This document shows positions 22,160 through 32,993 of a DNA stretch of 64,000 bases, one piece after another. The stretch is from Prosopocoilus inquinatus. Lineage: Eukaryota > Arthropoda > Insecta > Coleoptera > Lucanidae. The DNA lies in assembly GCA_036172665.1 (NCBI GenBank), contig CM069871.1, positions 3,720,001 through 3,784,000 on the forward strand, in the 5' to 3' direction. The position numbers and the translations under genes are program-made. Below the pieces are notes generated by a model, which worked only from the letters and a program-made list of their open reading frames with translations, had not been told where the DNA came from and searched no databases. Position 1 is the stretch's first letter. Each line of letters starts with the position of its first letter.

Positions 22160-22840
22160 AAACAGAATTAGATCTAAAAAAAATTGAAAACAAAAGAAAA
22201 TCATTGGTTCTCGTCCGACGATGAAAGTTTTCGAAAATAAGAAAACCCAGAAAAAAGCAAAAGTAAACTGAATCGAAAAAGAACAACGAATTGCAGAATT
22301 ATAAATAACGGAAAACAAAAGAAGTGCGACGGCTTCTTCGGGTGGAAAGTGTGAATTAGATTTAGAAGAATTGAAGACAAAAGGAGAACGACGATCCTTA
22401 TCCGTTGGGAAAAGTATCTGAAAATGAAACCGCGCAGAAAGTGAAAGAAAACGCAGAATTGGATTTAACAGAACGGAAAACAAAAGAGATCGACGGTTTT
22501 CTGAAGGTAGAAAGTACGAATTAGATTTAGAAGAACTGCAAACAAAAGGTGAGCGAGGGTTTTCATTGGATAGAAAATAAAAACGCACAGAACGCGAAAG
22601 AAAACTGAATCGAAAACAATAACAAAACTCAGAAGTAAAAGAACGAAAAACAAATGGTGGACTTTACGGTTCTCTCATCCTGTGGAAAACCAAAAGAAGT
22701 ACCCATAAATGAAGTTCTAGTTCCAACAGAATGAGAAAACAAAAGATAATTGAAATAGGAGCTGAATTGAAAAACAACTGCGCAATGCAGAATTAGATTT
22801 AGAAGAACGGAAGACAAAAGAAGGTTAATGATTTCTTCTG
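22160..22840 (-). repeat. T-rich repeat, minus orientation
   Basis: On the minus strand, repeated TTTTGTTTTC, CTAAATCTAATTC and TTTTCTTTCGC segments occur every 110-160 bp (ACAAAAG at about 22193, 22315, 22378, 22485, 22543 and 22810 on the plus strand). The 147-codon Ser/Phe-rich minus-strand ORF is a repeat by-product. Confidence 0.65.
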
Positions 22841-23214
22841 GTGGAAAGCCAAAAGACTCTCAGAAGACGTAACTATAAATGAAGTTCGTTTTATTTAAAA
22901 AAAAACAAAAGATAAATGAAATAAACAATGTGAAATAATGGAAATGATTGAAAAAGAAAATTATTATTATTATTTTTAGTATTATTAGTAAACTTCTTTT
23001 CTTTTGATGTCGTAACTTTCGAACGCTTCAGGCCGAAGGAACATTGTTGATTCTCTTTCGTTTTTGTTGTTTACTTCATTCCTCTTTTGTTTAGTTTCGA
23101 TCGAATATTTTTTCTTTTCACCGTTTTGGATGTTGTTTCTGTCAGACTTTGATTTTGGAATTTTTTTAAACAACAAATCGTAGTACAATTTTCTTAATCG
23201 CACTTTTTCAACCC

Positions 23215-24060
23215 TTGAGTTCTTTTCCTTATTTTTTCGAACTATTTTTTTTTCGTATGAAACTAACGTCTTCTTTTGTTTCTTCTTGGATTCTTTTGTC
23301 TTGCTCTGCCCAACAATCTTCGATTTCCTTAAGATTCCTTTACAGTTCTTTTTGTTTTATTTTGTTTTTCACTGATGCTTTTTGTAACTTCTTCTTTTGT
23401 CTCCTTATCAGTATTTCAATTTGTAAACAGATAATTATCAATGTTTTTTTTTTATTTTGTTTTAGTTCATTTTTTTCTTCGATTTTCTTTATGATTCCTT
23501 ACACTTCTTTTTGTTTTCTTTTGTTTCACTGATGCTTTTTGTAACTTCTCCTTTTGTCTTCTTATCAGAATTTATATTTGTAAATAGAGAACACCGAGAA
23601 CCAATCTTGTTTTGGTATTATTATTTTGGCCCATTTTTTTCATTTTTGTTTCTCCATTTATCATATTTTGTTGCTTATTTTATTTCTCTTTTGTTTCTTT
23701 TTGTCGAAATATTTTTTTTTCGACATTTTGCAGGGTTTCTTTTGTTAGACATTGCATTTTGAAAAATTTCTCTCAGAATCCTAAGCTCTTTCATTTTTTT
23801 TAAATCCGTCTTGATCCCCGCTTGAGCAGTTCTCCTGCTCATTTTTTCGTGTTCTTTCTAGCAGTTTCTTCTTTTGCTTTCCGTTGGTTTCTTTTCTCTT
23901 GCTCTGTCAACAATCTTCGACGACGCATTTTTCAGCTTCTTTTGTTTTCTTATCAGTATTTAGATTCTTAAACGGAGAAGAACACTGAAAATTGTCCATC
24001 TTTTTTTGGTTTTCTTTTGGTTCATTTTTTTTTCTCTTCGAATGAAAACGACTTATAAAA
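23215..24060 (+). repeat. T-rich repeat, plus orientation
   Basis: Recurrent TTTTTGTAACTTCT, TTTTGTCTNCTTATCAG and TTTNNATTTGTAAA blocks at about 23385 and 23538 (153 bp apart), and a weaker one at 23932. It is directly opposite in orientation to the 22.16-22.84 kb block. Phe-rich ORFs here are not genes. Confidence 0.65.
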
Positions 24061-25100
24061 AAGAATAAAAAAACTGACGCAGTTGAAAATACCCAATTGG
24101 AACAGCATTAACGCAGCTTAAAAGTTCAAACGTTAATAAATGATTTACCAGTACCTGATTTTGACAGAAAATGGAAGGAAAATCCAAAGTTATGGATTAT
24201 TTTCGATTAGTTCTTCAACAAGTCATGAGGTGGCAGATGAAACTAAAAAGAAGAAGAAGCTGTGGAAGAGAAATTAAAAAAAAATATATGCGTACAAAAA
24301 ACAAATGTGCACGGTTGCCATTTTATAAATTTAGGAATAGGCAACCTACTCTACTTCCCTGCGCGTAATACGGTATGAAAATACTGATTTGATTGACAGG
24401 TTGCCTATTCTTTAGGGGTCATGATTTAAGATGATCACTCTATTTTGTTCCTTTGCAGAAAAGTATCTAAACTAACTAAAAGATTTATTTTGTCACGAAA
24501 TAAGCCGAGGTTTAAATTTAAAATTTAAAAAACCTCCACCAAATTACGAATTCATATTCATATCATGAACAAAGAACGTATCCAAGCAACACGTCTGCGT
24601 TTTACAAAAAAATATAATTAAATTCGCTGTGTTACATTTTAAGGATTTAATAAAATTGAATTAAAGTTAGTAAGAATTAAGTAATAGTCTTTAGACTAAT
24701 CGAGCAAATTGATCCACTGAACTAATCATTTATTCATCAGTGTCCCAAAATTTTAAGTCTGAAAGCGTAATTAAGACATTTTCCTTCATTTTTCCAATAT
24801 TTTCCTTCACATTTTTAACATTTTCCTTCAGTTTTTTTAAATATTTTCCTTCATTCTTTTTTAAACATTTTCCTTCACTTTTTTTGGGTTTCGCGGTCCA
24901 ACCGATGCCAAACGCCGATAACGCCCTCTAATGGTTCTCCTAGCAGTCGCGAGGCTCTTAAGCGAGCGGCCCTCATAGTGCGAAAGCACATTCTTAAAAG
25001 TACAATCAAAAATACTATTACTGGATTCGACGCGACCTTCCAAGAGGCTTTACATTACATCGTAGGAAACACTCGCTTGGCATAAAGTAATCAAACCGGA
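24060..25100. other. Unique DNA with a TTTTCCTTCA minisatellite
   Basis: At 24776-24890 CATTTTCCTTCA-type units of about 24 bp repeat five or six times. The rest is AT-rich. TAGGCAACCTAC at about 24338 and an inverse-like GGTTGCCTATTC at about 24401 flank a short segment. No gene was recognised. Confidence 0.45.
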
Positions 25101-25178
25101 CATAAATATAATCGACCAAGGTTCACTTTACCATAAATATTCTTTGGCTCTTCATCCGAGGCCAACAATCATATCAAT
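25101..25178 (+). repeat. Direct repeat, copy 1 (78 bp)
   Basis: CATAAATATA to GCCAACAATCATATCAAT matches 26623-26700 with three or so differences, same orientation, 1522 bp apart. The flanks differ. Confidence 0.85.
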
Positions 25179-25431
25179 CTATGTCAATCAAACCACCGGT
25201 TCTGGCTTGGGATCTCGTCCCACATATGGCGTGACGGCCACCGAAGTCGCTCAATGCAATCGATGAGTAGATCGATGAAGGCATCAAATTCAAAATGACG
25301 ACTCAAGTGAAGGTGTCGTGGCAATCTCGAATTAGTTCCAGTCAGAGTCAAAAATGTCGTTGCTATTTGCAAACAACTAACCATAAAAGTAAACCAAAAT
25401 AACGCCCACAACACACATAAGTTCGAAAAAG

Positions 25432-25460
25432 CCCCCCCCCCTCCCACCCCCCCCCCCCCA
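25432..25460. repeat. C-rich homopolymer tract
   Basis: C10-11, a TCCCA interruption, then C13-14 and A-runs. Such tracts are error-prone in assembly. Confidence 0.85.
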
Positions 25461-25573
25461 AAAAAAGAAACAAACTTTAGTATTTCAGTTGCTATTTTGT
25501 TTCGATTATGGAACTCAAGATGCGCACTGGGAAACTAATCGCAGACGTAAAGGAACAAGTCAGTTAATAAGTT

Positions 25574-25655
<82 letters not shown>

Positions 25656-25656
25656 A
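25574..25656. repeat. ATC/CAT microsatellite, about 27 units
   Basis: An uninterrupted trinucleotide run. It gives a polyhistidine frame on the plus strand and a polymethionine frame on the minus strand; neither has supporting coding context. Confidence 0.95.
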
Positions 25657-25674
25657 TGTGGCCATTTGTTCTAA

Positions 25675-26070
25675 AATTTTTAAAGACAAAGTCAACTTTG
25701 CGAAAGACATCTCAAAAAAAGAATTCACGTTCATGTTGAAAGAAACAGTTAACGTCCAAATCCGAAAAACGCTCGACTTGGATGAGAAGGCCAACAAAAA
25801 TTAGATTATTGATCGAGGATCATCAACCAAAGTATAGTTTTCAAGCCGGTTAAGGAGTCATCATTCGTTCTGAAATTTTTAAAGATCAAGTCAATTTTGC
25901 GAAAGAGTTCTCAAAAAAATTCAAGTTCAAATTGAAATACATAGTCAGTCAATTTCCAAATCTGAAAGACGCTCGAGTTGAACAGGAATTAGATTGTTGA
26001 TCGAGAAGACCAACAGGAATTAGATTGTTGATCGAGGATCTAAGGATCATCAACCAAATTATATTTTTCA
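25675..26070 (+). repeat. Tandem duplication, offset 199 bp
   Basis: AATTTTTAAAGA, AAGTCAACTTTGCGAAAGA, GAAAAACGCTCGACTTG and TTGATCGAGGATCATCAACC recur in the second unit starting at about 25873. The second copy carries an additional small duplication of GGAATTAGATTGTTGATCGA. Confidence 0.8.
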
Positions 26071-26149
26071 ACTTGAACCTCTTGTTGCAGAAGTTCCGTA
26101 AAGCGCCATACTCAAAAATAAAATTACTTAGAGACTGTAGGATTGTAAA

Positions 26150-26216
26150 AGGTGGCCCCACAACTTACCTTGTAGAGTCGAAAATAAAGTACAGCAGAAA
26201 ACTCCTTACTCAGTGA
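26150..26216 (+). repeat. Dispersed repeat E, copy 1
   Basis: CACAACTTACCTTGTAGAGT, AAGTACAGCA and ACTCCTTACTCAGTGAA align with 32643-32712 and with the segment in each 28.9-31.4 kb unit (for example 29461-29522). It is a short mobile or structural repeat of unknown class. Confidence 0.6.
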
Positions 26217-26622
26217 AGATGAGGGGTGGGAAAATGCAAACAACCTTCCTGTCGACCTTACCCGATTGCAGTCTTTACTGTTAACATGCATAAAACAATA
26301 CGTTTTCTCTTCTTTGTCATATCAGAGCTAAATTGATCATCTAAGTAGGAACATATTGAGTTACAGGAGTTGTATTATTTGTTAATTATTAAAAAATATC
26401 CTTGAGACAAATTCACAACGCTTACAGGAAACGGATATATCCAAGCTTTTGAAACCATTTATAACAATAACCACAGGTATGTAATTTTTTTTATTAAGTA
26501 CCAGTGGCCATCGTTTCCAGAAATTAAAAAAAAACGTTTTCCCTTGCAGGTCGGTTTTGATAGTTTGAGTCTTCGTAACGTGATGACTTATGGCATGACC
26601 CTCTATGATAGTCGTGTTTGAA

Positions 26623-26700
26623 CATAAATATAGTCGACCAGGGTTCACTTTACCATAAATATTCTTTGGCTCTTCATCCGAGGCCAACAATCATATCAAT
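26623..26700 (+). repeat. Direct repeat, copy 2 (78 bp)
   Basis: Partner of 25101-25178. The intervening 1.44 kb contains a C-tract, an ATC microsatellite and a 199-bp duplication; it might be an inserted or expanded segment, but no element ends were identified. Confidence 0.85.
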
Positions 26701-28900
26701 CGACTTAATCATTTCTGCAAATCATTGGCTGACTGCCCGAATGAATAACGAATAATCACTCTTTAATAATGCATTGGTTTACAAATCACCCTTTTTAAAC
26801 TACCCGTACAGGTTGTGCCAAAGTGCATTTTGTAAAAGTTCAGGTCCAAAAATCGGTGATATATCAAAACTATCAGCGTCTCGCTGATACATAATTAATG
26901 AGCGAGCGCGTTAGTTTCTTTTTTTTTTTTTCTTTAATGAAATACTCTCTCCCGGTGCTGCAATGCAAGTAAGTACAGTAACTTGAATTTCAATTGTCAG
27001 CGTGGAATCCCCGTTTAAACGTTAATTTAGTCTACGTTGCGAAGCTCGAAAAGGACCTTGACGATCTGAAAAGAAAGCAAACGTCGGTAATTCATGTAGA
27101 CAGTTTCTACAGCAATTGAACCGGTGTCGCTGGCCGTATCTGCGAAATGCTAAATAAACAATTTTCCGTATCTGCGAAATGTTAACTAAACAATTTTGTC
27201 TGTTTAAATCAAAAATTCGACTTTATGTTAAAATTGTATCCAGGAATATGTACGGTATCTCGCCCTGTTTGATTTTTTGGTGATTATTTCTTTTAGTATT
27301 CGAATTTTATCTTTTCTTATCGTTTTTGTTTTAAAAATGTTCCCCCAAAGTAAATATGTAATTCACTCTTAGAATCTCCGATGGTTTACAAATGGAACGG
27401 ACTAAGGTGAACATGCCCGTTAGTCCTTAGAAATAACAAGAGATCGGGTAAAGTTGTCGGCAAGTGATTGCGGAAGAGCAATATCCATTTCGGCCAAACA
27501 AAAGTTTAAAACACGTTAGCGACGTAGTTAAGTGCATCGCAATAAAATGCACCTTTTGTGTGAAGATATAGCCGCAGAGGCGGCGGCGGCGGCGGCGGAC
27601 ATTCTGCCGTAACTCGAAACTATCTAGTACCGTCATCCGTAACCACTAGTCCGGGAAATTCGTTGCCGAGGGGCATTTCTGCAAGAGATGGTGATTGGGC
27701 TGCAACGAAGTAGGGATTAGATAGAGGGGATCCGAGCAGCTCTACGGAATTAGGGTAAGCGTTCATGATACACTGGGGTGAGTGGAAGCCAGGGTCACAC
27801 ACGAGTTGAACCGAGATGGCTGTGGCTGTTGAAGAAGGAGCGCCCGTTCTATAGTGATTGGACCAAGGATGAACGCACCATTCCGCCGTGCTCTTGTGGC
27901 TTGCCCGTCAGACGTTTCCAAATTAAGTTGGCGATGGACTATCTTCCAGCCAGGGCGTATCTTTGGTCGCAAATTTATCTATGGCATTGCTTCTCCCTCC
28001 GAACTTAACTCTACTTACAAATTACTGCAAATTAACTTCCCCCGCCCCCCTTCCCCCCAAACCGCTTGCTTACTAATAAAAACATTTGCGAGTTACACGC
28101 ACAATTAATTATTTCTTCGTCCAAGTACAACTAATAAAAGAGCGCAGGTTTCGTTTTCCCATTTCTCAGGAATTCCATAAAGAAAATGCAGTTGTTATCA
28201 GGTTTTAAAATCAATGGTGCAAAACCACTATCACCACAACAAGAACGTACCTATGCATTTCTATTCGGTCTGAAATCTGCAGTCAGTCGGTGCACCCATA
28301 AAAATAACTCAGTGCCGGAAACTTTACCGTCCCTACCACTGAAAATTGGAAAATGCATTTTCCTATGCGCGCACTTATTCTTTGCCACGGGGTCTTTCGT
28401 TTTATTTCAATACTTACGGCCGTTTTCACAATCAGACTTTAAGGAAGCTTTAATTTAAAGTCATTTTAAGAATGTGTTTTTTTTAGATTAAATAAATTTT
28501 AAATTCTATTATGAAATCGGCCCTTAATCAAAATAATAATAATAATAATAGGAGTAATAACTAGTCAATTATTGATACGCTGTAGTCTTCGAGTGAACAC
28601 CGCGTTGTTTACAATTAAATAAAATCAAATAATAAAGATCCGTTTAATTAATATGATTCCGAACAGGTGGTTAATATTTTATTATTCATATTTTTACACT
28701 CTAAACGTGTTTTTTTAATTCATCCTGCACGTCGTGGCTTATTAATGATACACGTTTAAATCGAACCACCCCTTCTCTTAATTAGTACCTTGTAATAGTA
28801 AAACAAGTATTGCCTGTCAATTTTAAACATTACTGAAGATAGTAGGTTTTAATTCGTTTAAATCATTTTTTTATATTTATTATTTTTTTTATATTTATTA
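26700..28900. other. Mostly unique DNA; weak ORFs only
   Basis: A GGC microsatellite lies at 27579-27598 and an AAT run at about 28530-28551. Around 27.62-28.0 kb there are open frames on both strands, including a plus-strand CSCGLPVRRF and a minus-strand 60-codon frame, neither matching a family I can name. A possible terminal exon at 28.17-28.46 kb is listed separately. Confidence 0.4.
28171..28458 (+). CDS. Possible terminal exon, unknown product (weak)
   Basis: A pyrimidine-rich stretch, TTTCGTTTTCCCATTTCTCAG, ends at 28170 like a 3' splice site. The frame is open from there through ATG at 28186 to a stop at 28458, and AATAAA follows at about 28491. The 90-residue frame has a hydrophobic stretch (CIFLCAHLFFATGSFVLF), possibly a membrane segment. 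No homology was recognised, and chance is a serious alternative. Confidence 0.15.
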   Translation, partial: NSIKKMQLLSGFKINGAKPLSPQQERTYAFLFGLKSAVSRCTHKNNSVPETLPSLPLKIGKCIFLCAHLFFATGSFVLFQYLRPFSQSDFKEALI

Positions 28901-29207
28901 CACTTTTCGTAATCTATTTCTATAAGAAATTAGAATTTAAAAACACAAGACCACAGTAAAGAATCAATAGGTAGTAGCGCGAGCGTTTGGAACGTGCACG
29001 CAACGCAACTAGAAATATTTTAATGCTACTTTCAGCTGTCGCTCTCGCAACTGATCTCGCGCTTTCCTGCACACACGGTTAAGTGCTCTTGCGGCGTCAG
29101 CTGATATATCATCGTTCATCGTGCACAAGACTAATCAATCAGTAATCGCTGCCTGACGTTTAGGCAGCCAACAATACAATCGTTTTTTTTTCCTTAATTG
29201 GAAAAAC

Positions 29208-29248
29208 TGACGTCACAATTGTAGCACAGGAAATTTGTTGTCTATAAA
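29208..29248 (+). promoter_or_regulatory. CRE-like palindrome plus TATA box, unit 1
   Basis: TGACGTCA (29208-29215) is followed 27 bp later by TATAAA (29243-29248). The same pair lies at 30148/30190 and 31102/31144 in units 2 and 3. The spacing suits a small pol II promoter. No transcript or ORF is known downstream. Confidence 0.35.
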
Positions 29249-30147
29249 ATGCTCAGCTCGGCCACTGTAAAAAAAAGTAAAATATTTTAATGTTTGCTTT
29301 CGAATCTAAGTTTGTAATACTTAAATTATCAATAAATTAAATCAATAACAAATGAGGTAAACATGATAAACAATTTGAAACGTAGAACAAAATTAAGTTA
29401 AAATGAAGAGGATTTTCTAAAATGAACGCTGCGCCCAAATCTTTTGATTAGAGACCAAAACCTACCTGTCAGAGTCGTTAACAAAGTGCAGCAATTAACT
29501 CCTGTTTGCCAACTCAGCGAATAAAACGAGATATTTCAATTAATGCTCGCGAAAACCGAAAAAAAAATGAAACCAAATAAGCGATTTTCTTAAAAAAACG
29601 GTTTCGGATGTAAATGGTTATCCAAATAATGGTTAAAATCGACTTGAATATCCAAGACCCGACTTTTTAATATTCTGTAACTGTAAGTATTAAGTAAAAA
29701 TGATAATACAACCGATAATATTCGAACATGTGATTATCCAAAAAGCGATAATATTCGTATATCCGATTATACAAATAATTTGTTACGCTTTTCGTAGTCT
29801 ATTTCTAGAATAAATTAGAATTTAAAAACACAAGACCACAGTAAACAATTAGTAGGTAGTAGCGCGTGCGTTCGGAACGTGCACGCAACGCAACTGGAAA
29901 TATTTTAATACTACTTCATGCTAAATGATGAAACAGCGTTCTCTCTCGCGCATTGATAATTGAACTCCTCTTTCAGCTGTCGCTCTCGTAACTGATCTCG
30001 CGCTTTCATGCACACACGGTTGAGTGCTCTTGCGGCGTCAGCTGATATATCATCGTTCATCGTGCACAAGACTAATCAATCAGTAATCGCTGCCTGACGT
30101 TTAGGCAGCCAACAATACAATCGGTTTTTTTTTTTAATTGGAAAAAC

Positions 30148-30195
30148 TGACGTCACAACCCTCAATTATAGCACAGGAAATTTGTTGTCTATAAA
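30148..30195 (+). promoter_or_regulatory. CRE-like palindrome plus TATA box, unit 2
   Basis: TGACGTCA at 30148-30155 and TATAAA at 30190-30195. Conserved relative to unit 1, with a 7-bp insertion (ACCCTCA-like) between the two sites. Confidence 0.35.
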
Positions 30196-31101
30196 ATGCT
30201 CAGCTCGGCGACTGTAAAAAAAAAGTAAATTATTTTAATGTTTGCTTTCGAATCTAAGTTTGTAATACTTAAATTATCAATAAATTAAATCTATAGCAAA
30301 TGAGGTAAAGAGAATGACAAGATAAACAATTTGAAACGCAGAACAAAATTAAGTTAAAATGAAGAGGATTTTCTAAAATGAACGCTGCGCCCAAACCTTT
30401 TGATTAGAGACCGAAACCTACCTGTCAGAGTCGTTAACAAAGTGCAGCAATTAACTCCTGTTTGCCAACTCAGCGAAAAAAACGAGATATTTCAATTAAT
30501 GCTCGCGAAAACCGAAAAAAAATGAAACCAAAGAAGCGATTTTCTTAAAAAACAGTTTCGGATATAAATGGTTATCCAAATAATGGTTAAAATCGACTTG
30601 AATATCCAAGACCCGACTTTTTAATATTCTGTAACTGTAAGTATTAAGTAAAAATGATAATACAACCGATAATATTCGAACATGTGATTATCCAAAAAGC
30701 GATAATATTCGTATATCCGATTATACAAATAATTTATTACGCTTTTCGTAGTCTATTTCTAGAATAAATTAGAATTTAAAAACACGAGACCACAGTAAAG
30801 AATCAATAGGTAGTAGCGCGTGCGTTCGGAACGTGCACGCAACGCAACTGGAAATATTTTAATACTACTTCATGCTAAATGATGAAACAGCGTTCTCTTT
30901 CGCGCATTGATATTTGAACTACTCTTTCAGCTGTCGCTCTCGCAACTGATCTCGCGCTTTCATGCACACACGGTTGAGTGCTCTTGCGGCGTCAGCTGAT
31001 ATATCATCGTTCATCGCGCACAAGACTAGTCAATCAGTAATCATTGCCTGCGGTTTAGGCAGCCAACAATACAATCGGTTTTTTTTTTTAATTGGAAAAA
31101 C

Positions 31102-31149
31102 TGACGTCACAACCCTCAATTATAGCACAGGAAATTTGTTGTCTATAAA
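31102..31149 (+). promoter_or_regulatory. CRE-like palindrome plus TATA box, unit 3
   Basis: TGACGTCA at 31102-31109 and TATAAA at 31144-31149, arranged as in unit 2. Confidence 0.35.
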
Positions 31150-31399
31150 ATGCTCAGCTCGGCGACTGTGAAAAAAAAGCAAATTATTTTATTGTTTGCT
31201 TTCGAATCTAAGTTTGTAATACTTAAATTATCAATAAATTAAATCAATAACAAATGAGGTAAAGAGAATGACATGATAAACAATTTGAAACGTAGAACAA
31301 AATTTAAAAGTTAAAATGAAGAGGATTTTCTAAAATGAACGCTGCGCCCAAATCTTTTGATTAGAGACCAAAACCTACCTGTCGGAGTCGTTAACAAAG

Positions 31400-31525
31400 T
31401 GCAGCAAATGAAAGTATCGGTACTTTAAAGGTATCGAAACGAAGGTATCGATGTTCCGATGCCATTCGATACCCAAAAAATATCGATACTTATAAAAGTA
31501 TCGAAGCATCGCATGCATCCCTAAT
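31400..31525 (-). mobile_element. Possible hAT-type terminal fragment
   Basis: Read inverted, the sequence is TAGGGATGCATGCGATGC followed by repeated TATCGATA-like blocks (GGTATCGA, AGTATCGA). Ends of the form YAGGGRTGCATCGAT are common in hAT elements. No second end or 8-bp duplication was identified; it directly abuts the broken end of tandem repeat D. Confidence 0.35.
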
Positions 31526-31529
31526 CGCA

Positions 31530-32637
31530 ATGTTTTAGTGCCCTGGTTGAAATTACCCCAAATGTATGAAGAGAACAGAAGCACAGATCGCCTAGGAGGA
31601 AAGGGATATCATACAAACGAGCCGGGGTTGTTGATGACTGATAAAAGAATTATGCGAAAGTATGACTGAAATTGAGCCAGTGTTCGTAAACTATTGTTTT
31701 TCTTTGAGGGTAATGAAATGTTGCAATTGCAATATTGTGAATCCGTTGGTTGGGAGCAACGAAGAAAATGGTTGGTATTTTCGTTTCGATTACCCTATTA
31801 CCCTTTTTTTCTCTCTCTTCCGTAATTTTATTATTAAAAAGCGGTGCAAGCCAGCCGAAATAAATCCCAAGAAAGTTAAACTTGCACATTGCGCTTTTAT
31901 TGCATTAAAGAAAACGTGCACGTTCGCCTGACTTTACGATTCCGCCGGAGGAATAAGGATTAGGAGAGCGCACCACGTCCACACATACAGATAAACGGAA
32001 TTATTCGCATCCAGTCGCCGTATTAATTTAATTAAACTAAAGAGAAAAGTGCAATCGAGCTGCTCTAGATTTAAATGATCCCCCCATCAGGCAGCGGCGC
32101 GCTCTCGGCCGGGATAAGAAACGCCGCCTCGCCTCGCCTAACCGCGCCGCGCCGTGCCGCGCCGCGCCGGCAAGCGCCATGTTTCCATTCTTCGCCTGAA
32201 TTACTCGAATTCTTGCCGCACTACAATTCCTATCTAAATTGTGTTCTCGCTTCGGCGCGATGTGTTCTTACATTTCATAAGCAACTCGTGAGATGCCTCT
32301 GCGATTTTTCTAATTTGCATATCTTCCAGCGATTGCCCTGCTTCTGCAAATCATAGAGTACGAGGGGGGTTTTCAAGGAGTAGGCATCCATAAAACCAAC
32401 AGACTTTGCAAATTATTTATGATGAGACACACACCTCCTCATTTATTTAGTAACAACATGTACTTTGATGTAAATGTTACGGTTCGTAAGTCCTGTAGGT
32501 AAGTGCGGTTTTCCTCCTTGATAGCTGGTCGCCAATGACTGCGACCGAGTATCAACGACACCCCAAGAGCTCGTTTCAATACCGATACTCTGATAGTGCT
32601 ATCAAAAAAAAAATTTAATTAAAGAGACGGTATAACA
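31530..32637. other. Unique DNA with a GC-rich island
   Basis: A CG-rich stretch at 32090-32175 (GCCGC repeats) stands out from AT-rich surroundings. The 93-codon ORF over it is Ala/Arg/Pro-rich because of base composition. No promoter or gene was recognised. Confidence 0.35.
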
Positions 32638-32712
32638 ACGGCCTCACAACTTACCTGTTATAGTCGTTAAGAAAGTACAGCAATTAACTCCTACGCCTGC
32701 CAAATCAGTGAA
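32638..32712 (+). repeat. Dispersed repeat E, copy 2
   Basis: CACAACTTACCTGTTATAGT, GTACAGCAATTAACTCCTAC and AATCAGTGAAGAAAA. It lies just downstream of the LINE 3' tail. Related sequence occurs inside the 885-954-bp tandem repeat, so E may be one end of a larger dispersed element. Confidence 0.6.
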
Positions 32713-32751
32713 GAAAAGTAGTTGTTAATAAACTCGTTCGTTAAGCTTCAT

Positions 32752-32756
<5 letters not shown>

Positions 32757-32785
<29 letters not shown>
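32757..32785. repeat. ATT microsatellite: 3' tail of the LINE
   Basis: About nine ATT units on the plus strand (TAA/ATA on the element strand). The position immediately downstream of the LINE 3' UTR shows it is the element's tail. TAA-type tails are known for several LINE clades. Confidence 0.8.
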
Positions 32786-32993
32786 GCAGGTAGTCGCCCA
32801 ACAGGATAATCCCAATTACAGGACGAAAAAAAAAGAAGAGTAGATATAGAACGATTAGAACTAAACCTCAACCTAACCTAAAACAAAAGAACAAATGTAC
32901 ACCTACAGATATATAGATAAACAACTAAATGTATAAACATAAATATAATGTAAGAAAAAAAGAAAAAAAGATCTATCATAAAAATATAGCACT

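Larger units (their letters stand above)
28902..31392 (+). repeat. Tandem repeat D, 2.7 units of 885-954 bp
   Basis: CTTTTCGTA(A/G)TCTATTTCT starts units at 28903, 29788 and 30742. Unit 1 lacks about 65 bp (ATGCTAAATGATGAAACAGC and neighbours) present in units 2 and 3. Units 2 and 3 are nearly identical. Unit 3 stops at about 31392 inside the E-like segment. Each unit has a short hairpin GCTGCCT...AGGCAGC, a TGACGTCA palindrome and a TATAAA box. There is no long ORF. Confidence 0.92.

Noticed and set aside
25489..25797. Polyhistidine and polymethionine ORFs
   Set aside because: Both come from opposite readings of the ATC microsatellite.
27620..28008. ORFs on both strands around 27.6-28.0 kb as exons
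   Set aside because: Both strands are open over the same GC-richer sequence. The CSCG motif alone is insufficient to assign a retroelement or zinc-binding protein.
32075..32356. 93-codon Ala/Arg-rich ORF over the CG-rich island as a gene start
   Set aside because: Base composition alone produces the open frame; there is no recognisable domain or supporting signal.
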